Assembly (NCBI RefSeq): GCF_014696925.1
Contig: NZ_JACJQY010000041.1
Coordinates: forward strand, 1-51,781
Direction of reading: 5' to 3'
DNA from: Phormidium tenue FACHB-1050
GTDB lineage: Bacteria > Cyanobacteriota > Cyanobacteriia > Pseudanabaenales > Pseudanabaenaceae
Length of the DNA stretch: 51,781 nucleotides
In this document: one piece after another, positions 26,819 through 37,200 of the stretch
Layout of the letters: each line of letters begins with the position of its first letter
Position numbering within the stretch: the stretch's first letter is position 1
Notes under the pieces: generated by a model
What the model was told of the DNA's origin: nothing
Database searches by the model: none
The model's input: the letters and a program-made list of their open reading frames with translations, nothing else
Program-made: the position numbers and the translations under genes

Positions 26819-26870
26819 GACAATTTCTTGTTCCCCTCTCCTTTCTTGGGAGAGGGGCTAGGGGTGAGGG
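26773..26870. repeat. GC-rich double-hairpin element 6 (3' end of RelE-UvrD gene)
   Basis: A full element of about 98 bp. Its left half codes for HPPAPSPMKGEGE and supplies the TAA stop at 26816-26818; its right half is noncoding. The gene's original 3' end may have been replaced. Confidence 0.85.
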
Positions 26871-26912
26871 TCTTCCAAACTGACATTTAACATTACATCT
26901 TCAATTAAAATC

Positions 26913-29900
26913 ATGTCCTCAAAACTCTCTTTACAACTGCAAAACCTGATCCAAAAGCCTGAAGCCGTGTTACATAATTTTGCGGGCATGATTGTCGATG
27001 GGAATGTGGCGATCGACTGCTCAGGAGTCGAAGCCGCAGATATTAATGAGTCTCAATTGCAAATTCTCTTTGGAGAAATCCGTGAAAAATGGGACTTCAC
27101 ACAACTCGGTGAATCCCTCGATCCTGCGACTATGAGCGATTCTCTGGCAGAGAAATTACTTAATTGGTTTCAAAATAAGCCAGTCGTTAAAGTTAGTAAT
27201 CAAATTATTAATCTTAACGATTCTCCCTCCACTCCATCTCTCAACATCTTTGCTCAACGCGATCGCATCATCAATGAATATCGCAGCTACATCGAAAGCT
27301 TTCTCAAAATCGCCGATCCGCGACTCAAGGAATTTGTCGAACAGGAGTTAAACGATGGACATCTCTGGACACCACCACTCCTGCAACTAACTCCCGAATA
27401 TCAAAAAGGACGAACCACCAGCGAACTCATTGCCGCAGGCATCTTACATCCTGACTGTTCCCAATATTTCCGCACTGATAAAGGACAACCCTTTCATTTT
27501 CGCTACCACCAAGAACAAGCCTTTGAAATTGCCCATCGTCAAGAAAACTACGTTGTCACCACAGGTACAGGATCGGGCAAAAGCTTAACTTACATCGTCC
27601 CAATTTTCGATGACCTAATCCGTAATCCTGACCAAACAGGCGTTAGGGCGATTTTGGTATATCCCATGAATGCCTTAATTAATTCCCAAGAGGAAGAGTT
27701 AAGAAAGTTTCTCAAAAATGTTCCAGACACCCATATTCGCGTTGAAAAATATACGGGTCAGGAAAGCCAAGCTCAAAAGATCGCCATCCAAAACGATCCA
27801 CCTCAAATCCTGCTCACGAACTATGTAATGCTCGAACTGATGCTTTCGCGTACCCATGAAGCAAAGTTTGTCAAATCCCCAAATTTAAAATTTCTTGTCC
27901 TCGATGAGTTGCACACCTATCGCGGTCGTCAAGGCGCAGATGTAGCAATGCTGATTCGTAAACTGAAGCAACGGTGCGGTCAAAAGCTGATCTACATCGG
28001 CACAAGCGCCACCATGTCTACCCAAGGTGATCGCCATGATATCCGCAAGACGATCTCAGATGTCGCCAGTAAACTTTTTGGCTCTGAGGTAAAACCCAAT
28101 CATGTGATTGATGAAACCCTCAAACGTTCCATCGATCGCCATGAGCCTGACCTTGCGGAACTAAAAGTGGCGATCGCTAATCCCTTACCCGAACCATCAG
28201 ATTCTCTAACGGATCTAACGCTCTTTCGCCAACATCCTCTCCCTGCTTGGATTGAGATGAATTTTGGGCTAAAAGATGACAATGGACATTTGATTCGTCG
28301 TACTCCCATCGCCATCTCTACTGGTGCAAAGCAACTCGCTGAACTGACAGGACATCTAGTCTCTGAATGCGAACAAAAACTTACAGATGTATTACTATGG
28401 GGCAGCCGCATTAAAGACCATAAACAAGGTTTAACTTTTAGACTGCATCAGTTCATCTCACAAGGCGGCAGTGTCTATGCCACGATTGAGCCAAAAGATC
28501 AGCGATACCTTACCCTTGACGGACAATACAGCACCACAGGCGATCGCTTGCTGTTCCCGATCGTCTTTTGTCGCGAATGTGGACATGATTACTACATGGT
28601 GCGTTGCGATCGCGAAAATCATAAAATTACGCCGCTACTCCCCAACGCGATAGACTTTGACCCCGATAACACCGAAATTCAAGAAGGCTATATCACTCTT
28701 GATGAGCCTGATTTATGGAGTGACGAAGATTGCGATCGCTTACCTGATAGTTGGTTTAAGGTCACCAAAAGAGGTGGACGGGAACCCCAACAAAAATATA
28801 TTGATCGCATTCCGCAAAAGCTGCGGATTCTATCCAATGGAACGATTACCGATAAATTAACCGAAGGTATTCCCTGTTGGTTTGTCAAAAAACCTTTTCG
28901 CTTTTGCCTCAACTGTGAAATTCTGCATGATGGACGCAAAGCCGAGTTTACCAAACTCTCTCGACTTAGCAGTGAAGGGCGCAGCAGTGCCACCACTTTG
29001 CTCTGTCTTTCCACTGTTGAAGAACTTAAGGCAAGTCTCGGTGAAAATAATCATGCTGCTAAAGTTCTGAGCTTTACCGATAATCGTCAAGATGCTTCAT
29101 TGCAAGCAGGACATTTCAATGACTTTGTGCAAACTACATTTCTGCGATCGTCTCTATGTGCAGCTTTGGCTAAAGCCAAACTACTTACTCATGAGGCGCT
29201 GGCTCAAGCTGTATTCAAGGAAATGAATTTGCCCGAAGAGGAATACGCTAGAGAACCAGCCCCATTTGATACCAGTAAAAGAAATGAGCGAGTTTTTCGA
29301 GACCTATTGGAATATCGACTTTACGAAGACCTACGACGCGGCTGGCGATTATTACAACCGAATTTAGAACAATGTGGCTTACTAGAAATCCAATATCAAG
29401 GATTAAGAGAAACTTGTAATGATGAAGGACTATGGCAGACCATTGATCATCCTATCCTCAGTAAAGCCTCACCTCAAGAGCGCTTTATTGCAATTAAGGA
29501 ACTTCTCGATTTATTGCGGCGCGAACTAGCGATCGATGCCGACCTATTAGATGTAGAACGAGTAGAACGCCTATACAAAGCAGTTACTCAATCTATTAGC
29601 GATCGTTGGAAATTTGAACTAGATGAAAATCTCTACAAAGCAAAATCGGCAATCTTCATCAAGGATAAGGATGATACTAGTTCAACTAGCAAAGCAAAAA
29701 GCAAATCATTTAGCAAATCAAATACAAAATCAAATACACAGGAGACGATCCCCCTGAGTAAACGCAGTCGATTCGGAAGGTTTCTGAGTAGCAGTGCTGC
29801 ATGGTCATGGTTAACTGAATCACTCTCAGAGCCAGCCTATCAAGAATTACTAGAAAAATTAATTGCAGCTTTACGGGCTTCAGGATTTCTGTCTGGAGAT

Positions 29901-32390
29901 GCTAAGACCGTGCAGCTTCGTCTCGCTAAAATTGAATGGCACGCTGTCAACTTAGATCAAATTCCTGTTAGCTTACTCACTACCAAGCGGCTCCAAGGTA
30001 GCACTACTAACCAAACTAACACCAATAAATTTTTCCAAACCCTATACACAAGAAACACAAGCGGTATTAAAAATCTGGAAGGTCGGGAGCATACAGGACA
30101 AGTCACTAATGAAAACCGCGCCAAGCGAGAAGAAGACTTTAGAAATGGTAAAATTGCGGCTCTATTCTGCTCGCCAACGATGGAGCTAGGGATTGATATC
30201 TCTGACCTCAATGTTGTGCATATGCGAAATATCCCTCCTAGTCCCGCTAACTATGCTCAGCGTAGTGGACGGGCGGGACGGAGCAATCAAGAAGCCCTCG
30301 TGATTAGCTACGCCTCCGTTGGCAGTGGACATGATCAGTATTTCTACCAACGTCAAGGACAAATGGTTTCAGGGGTAGTTGAGCCTCCCAAACTAGAACT
30401 TGCAAACCAAGATCTCATGCAGTCTCATGTTTATGCGATTTGGTTGGCACAAACTGGTGTTGATTTGCAAAATTCTATGAATCAGTTACTAAACATGGAT
30501 GCGCCAAATTACCCTTTGAATGATGATATTCGAGCCAGATTTCAATCTACAAGTACAGGCGATCGCTTACATAGATGCATTGAATCTGTTCGAGAAGTCC
30601 TAGCCGATCAATTCTGTCAAGCCGATATTAATCGTGCTAGTTGGTACAATGACAACTGGATACGCCGTACCCTTGAAGATGCCCCTAATGCCTTCGACCG
30701 TGCTTGCCAACGTTGGCGAGAGCTATATGCTGCCGCAGTCAAGCAAAGGGAAGAAGCCAGAAAGATTAGCGATCGCTTTGCCGCAGGTGGAATTAGCAAT
30801 GCCGAGAGAGACAATGCAGAGAATCTAGAGAATGAAGCCAAAAGGCAAATAAACTTATTAATAGGGGCAACTAGTAACCAAAATCGCAACTTATCAGAAC
30901 AGGAGTTTTCCCCCTACCGATACTTTGCTACGGAAGGCTTTCTCCCTGGATACAACTTCCCCCGTCGTCCTATTCGCACTTATATTCCTTTTGATGGCGG
31001 GAGATTTATTTCGCGCCCTCGCAATGTTGCCATCCGTGAGTTTGCACCCTCAAATATTGTCTATTACGAAGGCAGTAAATTCCAAATTGCTAAAACCAAA
31101 ATATCTGTTGGTGGCATTCAAGATGAATATACACAGGCTGCTTTTTGCTATTCCTGTGGCTACTTCCATGAAGGACAAGATGCCTTTAAGAATAGAGAAA
31201 CCTGTGAGAACTGCGGCGCAAAACTTGAGGATAAAGGTAGATTAAATGCCAAAACTATACGTTTACTGGAAATGAATACGGAATCAACCAAACGCCGTCA
31301 ACGCATTACCTGTGACGAAGAAGAACGCCTAAAATATGGCTATACGATGACTACCCACTTTCGCTATGCCACAAACAAACGAGAGGTTGCTAAAGTCTTA
31401 GTCCAAAGCGAGAAATCTACAGAATGCTTGATAGAACTTAGTTATGGAGAAACTGCCAATTTATGGCGCGTCAATCGAGGATTAAAAAATAACCGTGAAG
31501 AGATTGGCTTCAAGCTAAATCCTAAAACAGGTGAATGGGGCGATTTTAAAGGAGATCAAGCAGCAGGAAATCAAGTTACTAACCCTGAAGATTTACCCCA
31601 TAACCAAGTTCTCCTAAAGGTACAAGAAACCTCCAATATTCTCGTAATCCAACCTCAGAATATACCCAAGGACAATCAGGATGCATTTCTCGCTACTTTG
31701 CAATATGCCTTGGAAAGAGCAATTCAAGCGGTATATATGCTCGAAGAAAATGAGTTGTCTTCCGAACGTCTTGGCAATGGTAAATATCTATTATTCTGGG
31801 AAGCTGCGGAAGGTGGTGCGGGTGTTCTATCTCAAATTATTGGCGATCCTCAAGCATTCCAACGCATTGCTAGAGAGGCTCTAGATATTTGCCACTTTAC
31901 CGAAGATCAAGATAAGCCTGATTGCATTAAAGCTTGTTATGAATGTCTATTGTCCTATAGTAACCAATTGGATCATGCCTTGCTCGATCGCCATCTAATT
32001 CATGACTACTTGGATAAGTTAACAACTAGTCTAATCGAGCGTCATTCTTCAAATATCAGCAGAGAAGAACAATATCAAGCCCTTCTTTCCCAAACAGATC
32101 CAAACTCCGATTTTGAAAGACAAGTTCTTCAGGAAATTTACGACCAGCATTACAAGTTACCTGATGCAGCCCAATACTTCATTGAAGAAGCAAATATCAA
32201 ACCTGACTTCGTTTACTTAAATGAGAAAATTGCTGTTTTCTGTGACGGTTCCGTTCACGACTCTCCCGAACAACGAAAAAAAGATCGGCGCGATCGCGCC
32301 AATCTAAGAGACACAGCAAATTTTTATGTGATAACTCTTCGCTATGACCAAGACTGGCGTTCAGAGATAAAAGGCTTAGAGTTGCACTAG
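26913..32390 (+). CDS. Giant DEAD-box/DUF1998 (MZB) helicase with Vsr-like nuclease tail
   Basis: The 1825-residue superfamily 2 helicase has motif I TTGTGSGKS (about 216-224), motif II VLDELHTYRG (about 329-338), motif III IGTSATMS, and the C-half motifs SPTMELGIDISDLNVVH and YAQRSGRAGRSN (about 1087-1125). Cys groups occur at FCRECGHD, FCLNCEI, CYSCGY...CENCGAK and CIKACYEC, the last in the DUF1998/MZB domain. The final about 90 residues have FERQVLQEI, KPDFVYLNEKIAVFCDG and YVITLRYD, a Vsr/DUF559-like nuclease pattern. Druantia DruE has a similar helicase-plus-DUF1998 layout and size, while DISARM splits these between DrmA and DrmB. It is 94 bases after the preceding stop. Confidence 0.85.
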   Translation: MSSKLSLQLQNLIQKPEAVLHNFAGMIVDGNVAIDCSGVEAADINESQLQILFGEIREKWDFTQLGESLDPATMSDSLAEKLLNWFQNKPVVKVSNQIINLNDSPSTPSLNIFAQRDRIINEYRSYIESFLKIADPRLKEFVEQELNDGHLWTPPLLQLTPEYQKGRTTSELIAAGILHPDCSQYFRTDKGQPFHFRYHQEQAFEIAHRQENYVVTTGTGSGKSLTYIVPIFDDLIRNPDQTGVRAILVYPMNALINSQEEELRKFLKNVPDTHIRVEKYTGQESQAQKIAIQNDPPQILLTNYVMLELMLSRTHEAKFVKSPNLKFLVLDELHTYRGRQGADVAMLIRKLKQRCGQKLIYIGTSATMSTQGDRHDIRKTISDVASKLFGSEVKPNHVIDETLKRSIDRHEPDLAELKVAIANPLPEPSDSLTDLTLFRQHPLPAWIEMNFGLKDDNGHLIRRTPIAISTGAKQLAELTGHLVSECEQKLTDVLLWGSRIKDHKQGLTFRLHQFISQGGSVYATIEPKDQRYLTLDGQYSTTGDRLLFPIVFCRECGHDYYMVRCDRENHKITPLLPNAIDFDPDNTEIQEGYITLDEPDLWSDEDCDRLPDSWFKVTKRGGREPQQKYIDRIPQKLRILSNGTITDKLTEGIPCWFVKKPFRFCLNCEILHDGRKAEFTKLSRLSSEGRSSATTLLCLSTVEELKASLGENNHAAKVLSFTDNRQDASLQAGHFNDFVQTTFLRSSLCAALAKAKLLTHEALAQAVFKEMNLPEEEYAREPAPFDTSKRNERVFRDLLEYRLYEDLRRGWRLLQPNLEQCGLLEIQYQGLRETCNDEGLWQTIDHPILSKASPQERFIAIKELLDLLRRELAIDADLLDVERVERLYKAVTQSISDRWKFELDENLYKAKSAIFIKDKDDTSSTSKAKSKSFSKSNTKSNTQETIPLSKRSRFGRFLSSSAAWSWLTESLSEPAYQELLEKLIAALRASGFLSGDAKTVQLRLAKIEWHAVNLDQIPVSLLTTKRLQGSTTNQTNTNKFFQTLYTRNTSGIKNLEGREHTGQVTNENRAKREEDFRNGKIAALFCSPTMELGIDISDLNVVHMRNIPPSPANYAQRSGRAGRSNQEALVISYASVGSGHDQYFYQRQGQMVSGVVEPPKLELANQDLMQSHVYAIWLAQTGVDLQNSMNQLLNMDAPNYPLNDDIRARFQSTSTGDRLHRCIESVREVLADQFCQADINRASWYNDNWIRRTLEDAPNAFDRACQRWRELYAAAVKQREEARKISDRFAAGGISNAERDNAENLENEAKRQINLLIGATSNQNRNLSEQEFSPYRYFATEGFLPGYNFPRRPIRTYIPFDGGRFISRPRNVAIREFAPSNIVYYEGSKFQIAKTKISVGGIQDEYTQAAFCYSCGYFHEGQDAFKNRETCENCGAKLEDKGRLNAKTIRLLEMNTESTKRRQRITCDEEERLKYGYTMTTHFRYATNKREVAKVLVQSEKSTECLIELSYGETANLWRVNRGLKNNREEIGFKLNPKTGEWGDFKGDQAAGNQVTNPEDLPHNQVLLKVQETSNILVIQPQNIPKDNQDAFLATLQYALERAIQAVYMLEENELSSERLGNGKYLLFWEAAEGGAGVLSQIIGDPQAFQRIAREALDICHFTEDQDKPDCIKACYECLLSYSNQLDHALLDRHLIHDYLDKLTTSLIERHSSNISREEQYQALLSQTDPNSDFERQVLQEIYDQHYKLPDAAQYFIEEANIKPDFVYLNEKIAVFCDGSVHDSPEQRKKDRRDRANLRDTANFYVITLRYDQDWRSEIKGLELH

Positions 32391-32445
32391 TTTTTATATT
32401 CCTTACTTAACAACTAATTTCAAATTAACAAACGGACTGATTTCA

Positions 32446-32766
32446 ATGACACAACCTCCTCTCCCCCAACCTCAAAGCGATCGCACACCAATCACCTTCG
32501 AGCAGTACGAAGCCTACACACCCGAAAAACTAGAGCTATGGGACGGCTTCTATGACTACGGCGACCCAGAGGATTTCAAAGGCTTTTACCTAGCAATCCT
32601 TACAAACATGGGATTACGCGCCGCCGTTAGCCATGTCCCGATCGCACAGTGGTTAGCCGCCATCCAAGAGGTAGCATTGCAAAATCCCAAGCTTGACGAT
32701 GCTTTGCGCGATCGCTTAGTTCGAGGAATAGCTGAGTTGAATGCAATCGCTGAGTGTTTGGAGTAG
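32446..32766 (+). CDS. Hypothetical cyanobacterial protein
   Basis: The 106-residue protein has a Pro-rich start and then FEQYEAYTPEKLELWDGFYDYG, a pattern seen in short cyanobacterial hypothetical proteins and reminiscent of the N-terminus of Uma2 nucleases (E-x-Y...K-L-E-L-x-x-G), but no Uma2 catalytic core follows. The rest is helical. It starts 55 bases past the giant helicase and stops 2 bases before the next gene, so it may close the defence operon or start a two-gene unit. Confidence 0.6.
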   Translation: MTQPPLPQPQSDRTPITFEQYEAYTPEKLELWDGFYDYGDPEDFKGFYLAILTNMGLRAAVSHVPIAQWLAAIQEVALQNPKLDDALRDRLVRGIAELNAIAECLE

Positions 32767-32768
32767 TT

Positions 32769-34181
32769 ATGAATCTGTTATTGAAGTTGATTGGGACAAT
32801 CTTAAAGCTGGGAATCTATGCTTGTATATATTTGACACCCGTTCTAGGCGTATGGCTTGCATCTTCCCTTGCAGCATTCTCTAATCGTTCCACTTTGCTA
32901 TCTGTCATCGCAGGGATATTTCTGTTTCCAGTCTTGCCTCTGCTATGGGAGCTATGGTCAAGCCACAAGCGGCGTAAATTGGGCAAGTCAGGGGAACAGA
33001 CATTAACTTGGGGCGATCGCCTAACTATAAGAACTTTGGTGATTAATCTAATTGCGATCATTGCATTATTAGCATGGCAACCAAGTACTAGTTTTATAGC
33101 TCTTTCAACAAGGGGGGACTGGATGCTAGGGGGGATGCAAGGGCAACATGTAGAAGTCACGCGACAAAGCCTCTTCAAAATCGCAGGAGGTTTAGAGTGG
33201 CTTTACAACGCCTTTAACAAAAATCCCTATGAGCAATATGACGATGGTAGTAACAAGATCAAGCCAGAACCACAACCTAATCAGAAACCAGTTGACCTTA
33301 AACCTAGTAAAAATGCATGGGCATGGGATGGACAGGGTTTACATCCAGCGATCGCCAATATGCCAGCCAATGTGGAGACAAGCATTGATTCTGTTGCTAA
33401 GTACATTGTCAGTAAAGAAACTGATCCAGTTTTGCGGGTGAAAGCCTTACATGACTATGTTGCCGATCGCATTGCCTATGATGCTGAGTCATACTTTGCT
33501 GGTGTATATCCGCCACAGGATGCGGAGACAGTGTTTCGCACTCGTAAATCAGTTTGTGCGGGTTATGCACAGTTGCTAGAAGCACTAGGTAAAGCGGCGG
33601 GAGTAGAGATTGTCTATGTAGTTGGTGATGCTCGTACCCAGACTAGCGATTTAAGCGGTCAAGGTCATGCGTGGAATGGGGTTAAGGTTAATGGTCAGTG
33701 GTACTTAATCGATCCGACTTGGGATAGTGGCTATGTTAGCCGTGAGAAAGGCTTTATCAAAAACTATCGCACCGAATATCTCATGCCACCACCAGAAGTA
33801 ATTGGCATTACCCATTTCCCAAAAGATCCAGCATGGCAATTACGCTCTAACCCAATTAACCAAGGTGAGTTTCTACGTCAGCCGATGATGCGTCCCAAAT
33901 TTTTTGCCGATGGACTGTCATTGATTAGTCCACGGCGATCGCAAGTTGATACGAATACCAATGCCGTGATTAATCTTGCCAACCCTCAGAAACGCTGGAT
34001 CTTGGCTAGTTACAGACCTAAAGGTAGTAATGATGCTCAGAATTGTGGTCAACCTGTTCAGGATAGCCAAATTTCTTGTCCGCTTCCTAGTTCTGGAAGC
34101 TATGAGGTCAGTTTATTTACTTCAACCGAGGCTGAAGGCAATTTCAGGTATGTGGGGAGGCTAGAGTTCAATAAAACTTAG
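32769..34181 (+). CDS. Membrane-anchored transglutaminase-like cysteine protease
   Basis: About 470 residues. Two to three membrane segments lie in residues about 1-60 and one near residue 95-115. The papain-like transglutaminase core has the triad Cys in KSVCAGYAQLLEALG, His in GHAWNGVKVNGQWYLID, and Asp in DPTWDSGY (coding near 33,556, 33,667 and 33,713). The C-terminal about 100 residues look beta-rich. Bacterial proteins of this type are often proteases rather than crosslinkers, and the core is predicted to face outside the cytoplasm. I start at ATG 32769, two bases after the previous stop; a TTG at 32754 would overlap it. Confidence 0.85.
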   Translation: MNLLLKLIGTILKLGIYACIYLTPVLGVWLASSLAAFSNRSTLLSVIAGIFLFPVLPLLWELWSSHKRRKLGKSGEQTLTWGDRLTIRTLVINLIAIIALLAWQPSTSFIALSTRGDWMLGGMQGQHVEVTRQSLFKIAGGLEWLYNAFNKNPYEQYDDGSNKIKPEPQPNQKPVDLKPSKNAWAWDGQGLHPAIANMPANVETSIDSVAKYIVSKETDPVLRVKALHDYVADRIAYDAESYFAGVYPPQDAETVFRTRKSVCAGYAQLLEALGKAAGVEIVYVVGDARTQTSDLSGQGHAWNGVKVNGQWYLIDPTWDSGYVSREKGFIKNYRTEYLMPPPEVIGITHFPKDPAWQLRSNPINQGEFLRQPMMRPKFFADGLSLISPRRSQVDTNTNAVINLANPQKRWILASYRPKGSNDAQNCGQPVQDSQISCPLPSSGSYEVSLFTSTEAEGNFRYVGRLEFNKT

Positions 34182-34183
34182 CT

Positions 34184-34203
34184 GCACTTGCTATAGCAAG
34201 TGC
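34184..34203. terminator. Perfect 20-bp palindrome between convergent genes
   Basis: GCACTTGCTATAGCAAGTGC is fully self-complementary. It lies just past the transglutaminase stop and 43 bases before the end of the convergent CHAT gene. The lack of a T-tract makes it an imperfect terminator; a binding site is possible. Confidence 0.5.
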
Positions 34204-34245
34204 ATAGGAGAAAAATTATTTGTAACATAATGCGCGATCGCTACT

Positions 34246-37200
34246 TTACAGTCCATTTCCAATCAAGATGAAGGCTGACCAGTAAAAGGGATGAGAGAGT
34301 TGTGTCTCTTGGTTAGTTGGCACTGTTCCCACGATTCTGACACCAGCCCGATCGCTACTATTGCCTTTCTTATTACTGCGAATCATGGCGATCTGCGCTT
34401 GACGCAGTGCCTCAGATGAGGAAATGTTTTTCTGGCTGAGGTTTTTGTATAGGGCTTGCATGAGTTCGCTTGTGCCATTGTCACTGACTTTCCAGAGTGA
34501 GGCGATCGCTGCACCTGCACCACGATTTTGAATCTGATAGCCTAAGCCGAGAATCTCGATGCCATTGCCAAGTTTACCGCCGATCGCGGTTTCACAGGCA
34601 CTGAGTACGACTAAGGCGACGTTGGTTAATGACCAATTTCCAATATCAGAGATAGTGGCTTTGTCTCCGTCGCCAAAGACTATAAATGAGTCTTCAGGTT
34701 TGCCGATCGCAAAGTAGCCGTGGGTGGCTAAATGGACGATGTTATTGCGCTGCATATTGGGGACGGTGGCGGCTTTGTTGAATTGTTGATCGATGAAGGT
34801 GGTGGTGTTGGGTAGTAGGGTGGCGATCGCTTCGACTTCGGTTTTGGTGGCGGGTAAGGCTCCGAAGGGAATGGAGCGATCGCCGAGTTTGATGTTTTGG
34901 CTATTGGTGGCGGCGGCGGCGAGGACTTTGGGTGGTTTGTAGGTGCGGGGTCGGAGGTTGGTGAGGGAGCTAGCGGTGATGTTGTTGATGCGATAGCGTT
35001 CGATTAGCCATTGGTTGCCGTCATGGAGGGCGGCGATAGGAATATAGCGCAGTTGTCCATCGGGGGAATAGATGATGGTTTGGATGTTTGCATCTTTTAG
35101 TTCTTTCTCAAAGGGTTTGAGCAGGTAGTTATAGAGTTTTTGTCCGTCGGCTTGGACATCGGCGGAGGAGGGATCGCGTAGGTTGCTGAGAAAGTCGGAG
35201 ATGTCTTTGTTGAGGTCTTCTCGTTTGATTTTGACGGTTTTGCGGATGGGGGCGGTGTTGGCGGTGATCAGGATTAGTTCGAGGCGATCTTCGAGGATGA
35301 GTGGATAGAAGACGACGGCATTTTTGATTTCGGCAAGGCTTGCCCGTAGTCTGTTGTATTCTTCAAGATCGACGTTTTTGGCTTTTTCGAGGGTGAGTTG
35401 TTTGATTTGTTTTTGGACTTCGGGGCTATTGAGGAAGGCGTTGAATTGGGCGTTGCGATCGCTTTCTTGATTTGTTAGGTAGGCAAGTCTTTGTTCTTGT
35501 TCTTTGGTGAGGGTGTCGAGTTGTTGGAGTTTGGCGAGTTCGTTGCCGAGGGCGATGATGTTTTGTTCGGGTAGTTGATAGTCGGCTTTTTTGGCGCTGT
35601 CACCAACTTCGGCGGAGCGGAAGTAGTCGCTGAGTTCTTGGACTTTGAGGAGGTCGAGGATTTGTTGGGCTTCGAGGATGCGGTCTTGTTTGAGAAGTAA
35701 GTCGGCGAGGGCGCGATAGTCTTTTTCGATGGTGGCGAGGTAGGATTTTTGTTCTGTTTGGCTGAGTCCTGTGATATCTTTGCGAATGGTTTCGCGCACA
35801 TTGACGGATTGTTTGTAAAAGAGAATCGCGAGTTCGGGTTGTTTTTGTTGAGCGAATAGATATCCTAAATTACTCAGCGTTATTCCTTCAGTGCTGCGAT
35901 CGCCGATTTGCTTGAAGATGACTAAGGATTGCTGGTAGAAATCAATTGCTTTCTGGTACTGTCCGAGATTGTTGTATGCAAGACCCAGATTATTGAGAGA
36001 CGTTGCTTCACCATTGCGATCGCCGATTTGCTTGAAGGTTGCTAAGGATTGCTGATAGAAATCAATCGCTTTCTGGTACTGTCCGAGATTGTTGTATGCA
36101 AGACCCAGATTATTGAGAGACCTTGCTTCACCATTGTGATCGCCGATTTGCTTGAAGGTTGCTAAGGATTGCTGAAAGAAATCAATTGCTTTTTGATACT
36201 GTCCAAGATTTATGTATGCAGCACCCAAATTATTAAATGATTGTGCCTTTCCAATGCGATCGCCAATTTGCTTTTTGATCGTTAGGGATTGTTGATAGAA
36301 ATTAATAGCTCTCTGATACTGTCCGAAACTTCTATATACTTCTCCAAGATTATTGAGTAACGTAGCTTCACCATTACGATCACCGATTTGCTTTTGGATT
36401 GCTAAGGATTGTTGAAAGAAATCAATTGCTTTCTGATACTGTCCGAGATAGTTGTATGCAAATCCCAGACTACCAAGTGATACTGCTTCACCATTGCGAT
36501 CGCCGATTTGCTTTCGGATTGCTAAGGATTGCTGATGTAAATCAATTGCTTTTTGATACTGTCCGAGATAGCTATAAGCTTTACCCAGATTACTAAGTGA
36601 CGTTGCTTCACCATTGCGATCGCCGATTTGCTTTTGAATCGCTAAGGATTGCTGGTAGAAATCAATCGCTTTCTGGTACTGTCCGAGCTTGTTATATGCA
36701 AGACCCAGATTATTGAGAGATGTTGCTTCACCATTGCGATCGCCGATTTGCTTTTTAATTGCTAAGGATTGCTGATAGAAATCAATTGCTTTCTGGTACT
36801 GTCCGAGATAGTTGTATGCAAGTCCCAGATTATTGAGAGACGTTGCTTCACCATTGCGATCGCCGATTTGCTTTTTAATTGCTAAGGATTGCTGATAGAA
36901 ATCAATTGCTTTCTGGTACTGTCCGAGATAGTTGTATGCAAGTCCCAGATTATTGAGAGACGTTGCTTCACCATTGCGATCGCCGATTTGCTTTTGAATC
37001 GCTAAGGATTGCTGGTAGAAATCAATGGCTTTCTGATACTGTCCAAGATTGTCGTATTGTAATCCCAGTCCAAGAAGTGATGTTGCTTCACCATTGCGAT
37101 CTTTAATCTCGCGATAGATCCCTAGAGCCGAATCAAATACTTGAATCGCTTCTCGATAGCGACTGGTTCGATATAACTGAAGCCCTTGCTGGATTAGCCG

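Noticed and set aside
18623-26870. A CRISPR array made of the GC-rich repeats
   Set aside because: The repeats are irregularly spaced by hundreds to thousands of bases, are palindromic over their whole length and lie inside coding frames.
35475-35801. Lys/Ser/Asn-rich minus frame inside CHAT protein 1
   Set aside because: It is an out-of-frame read of the CHAT linker with low complexity.
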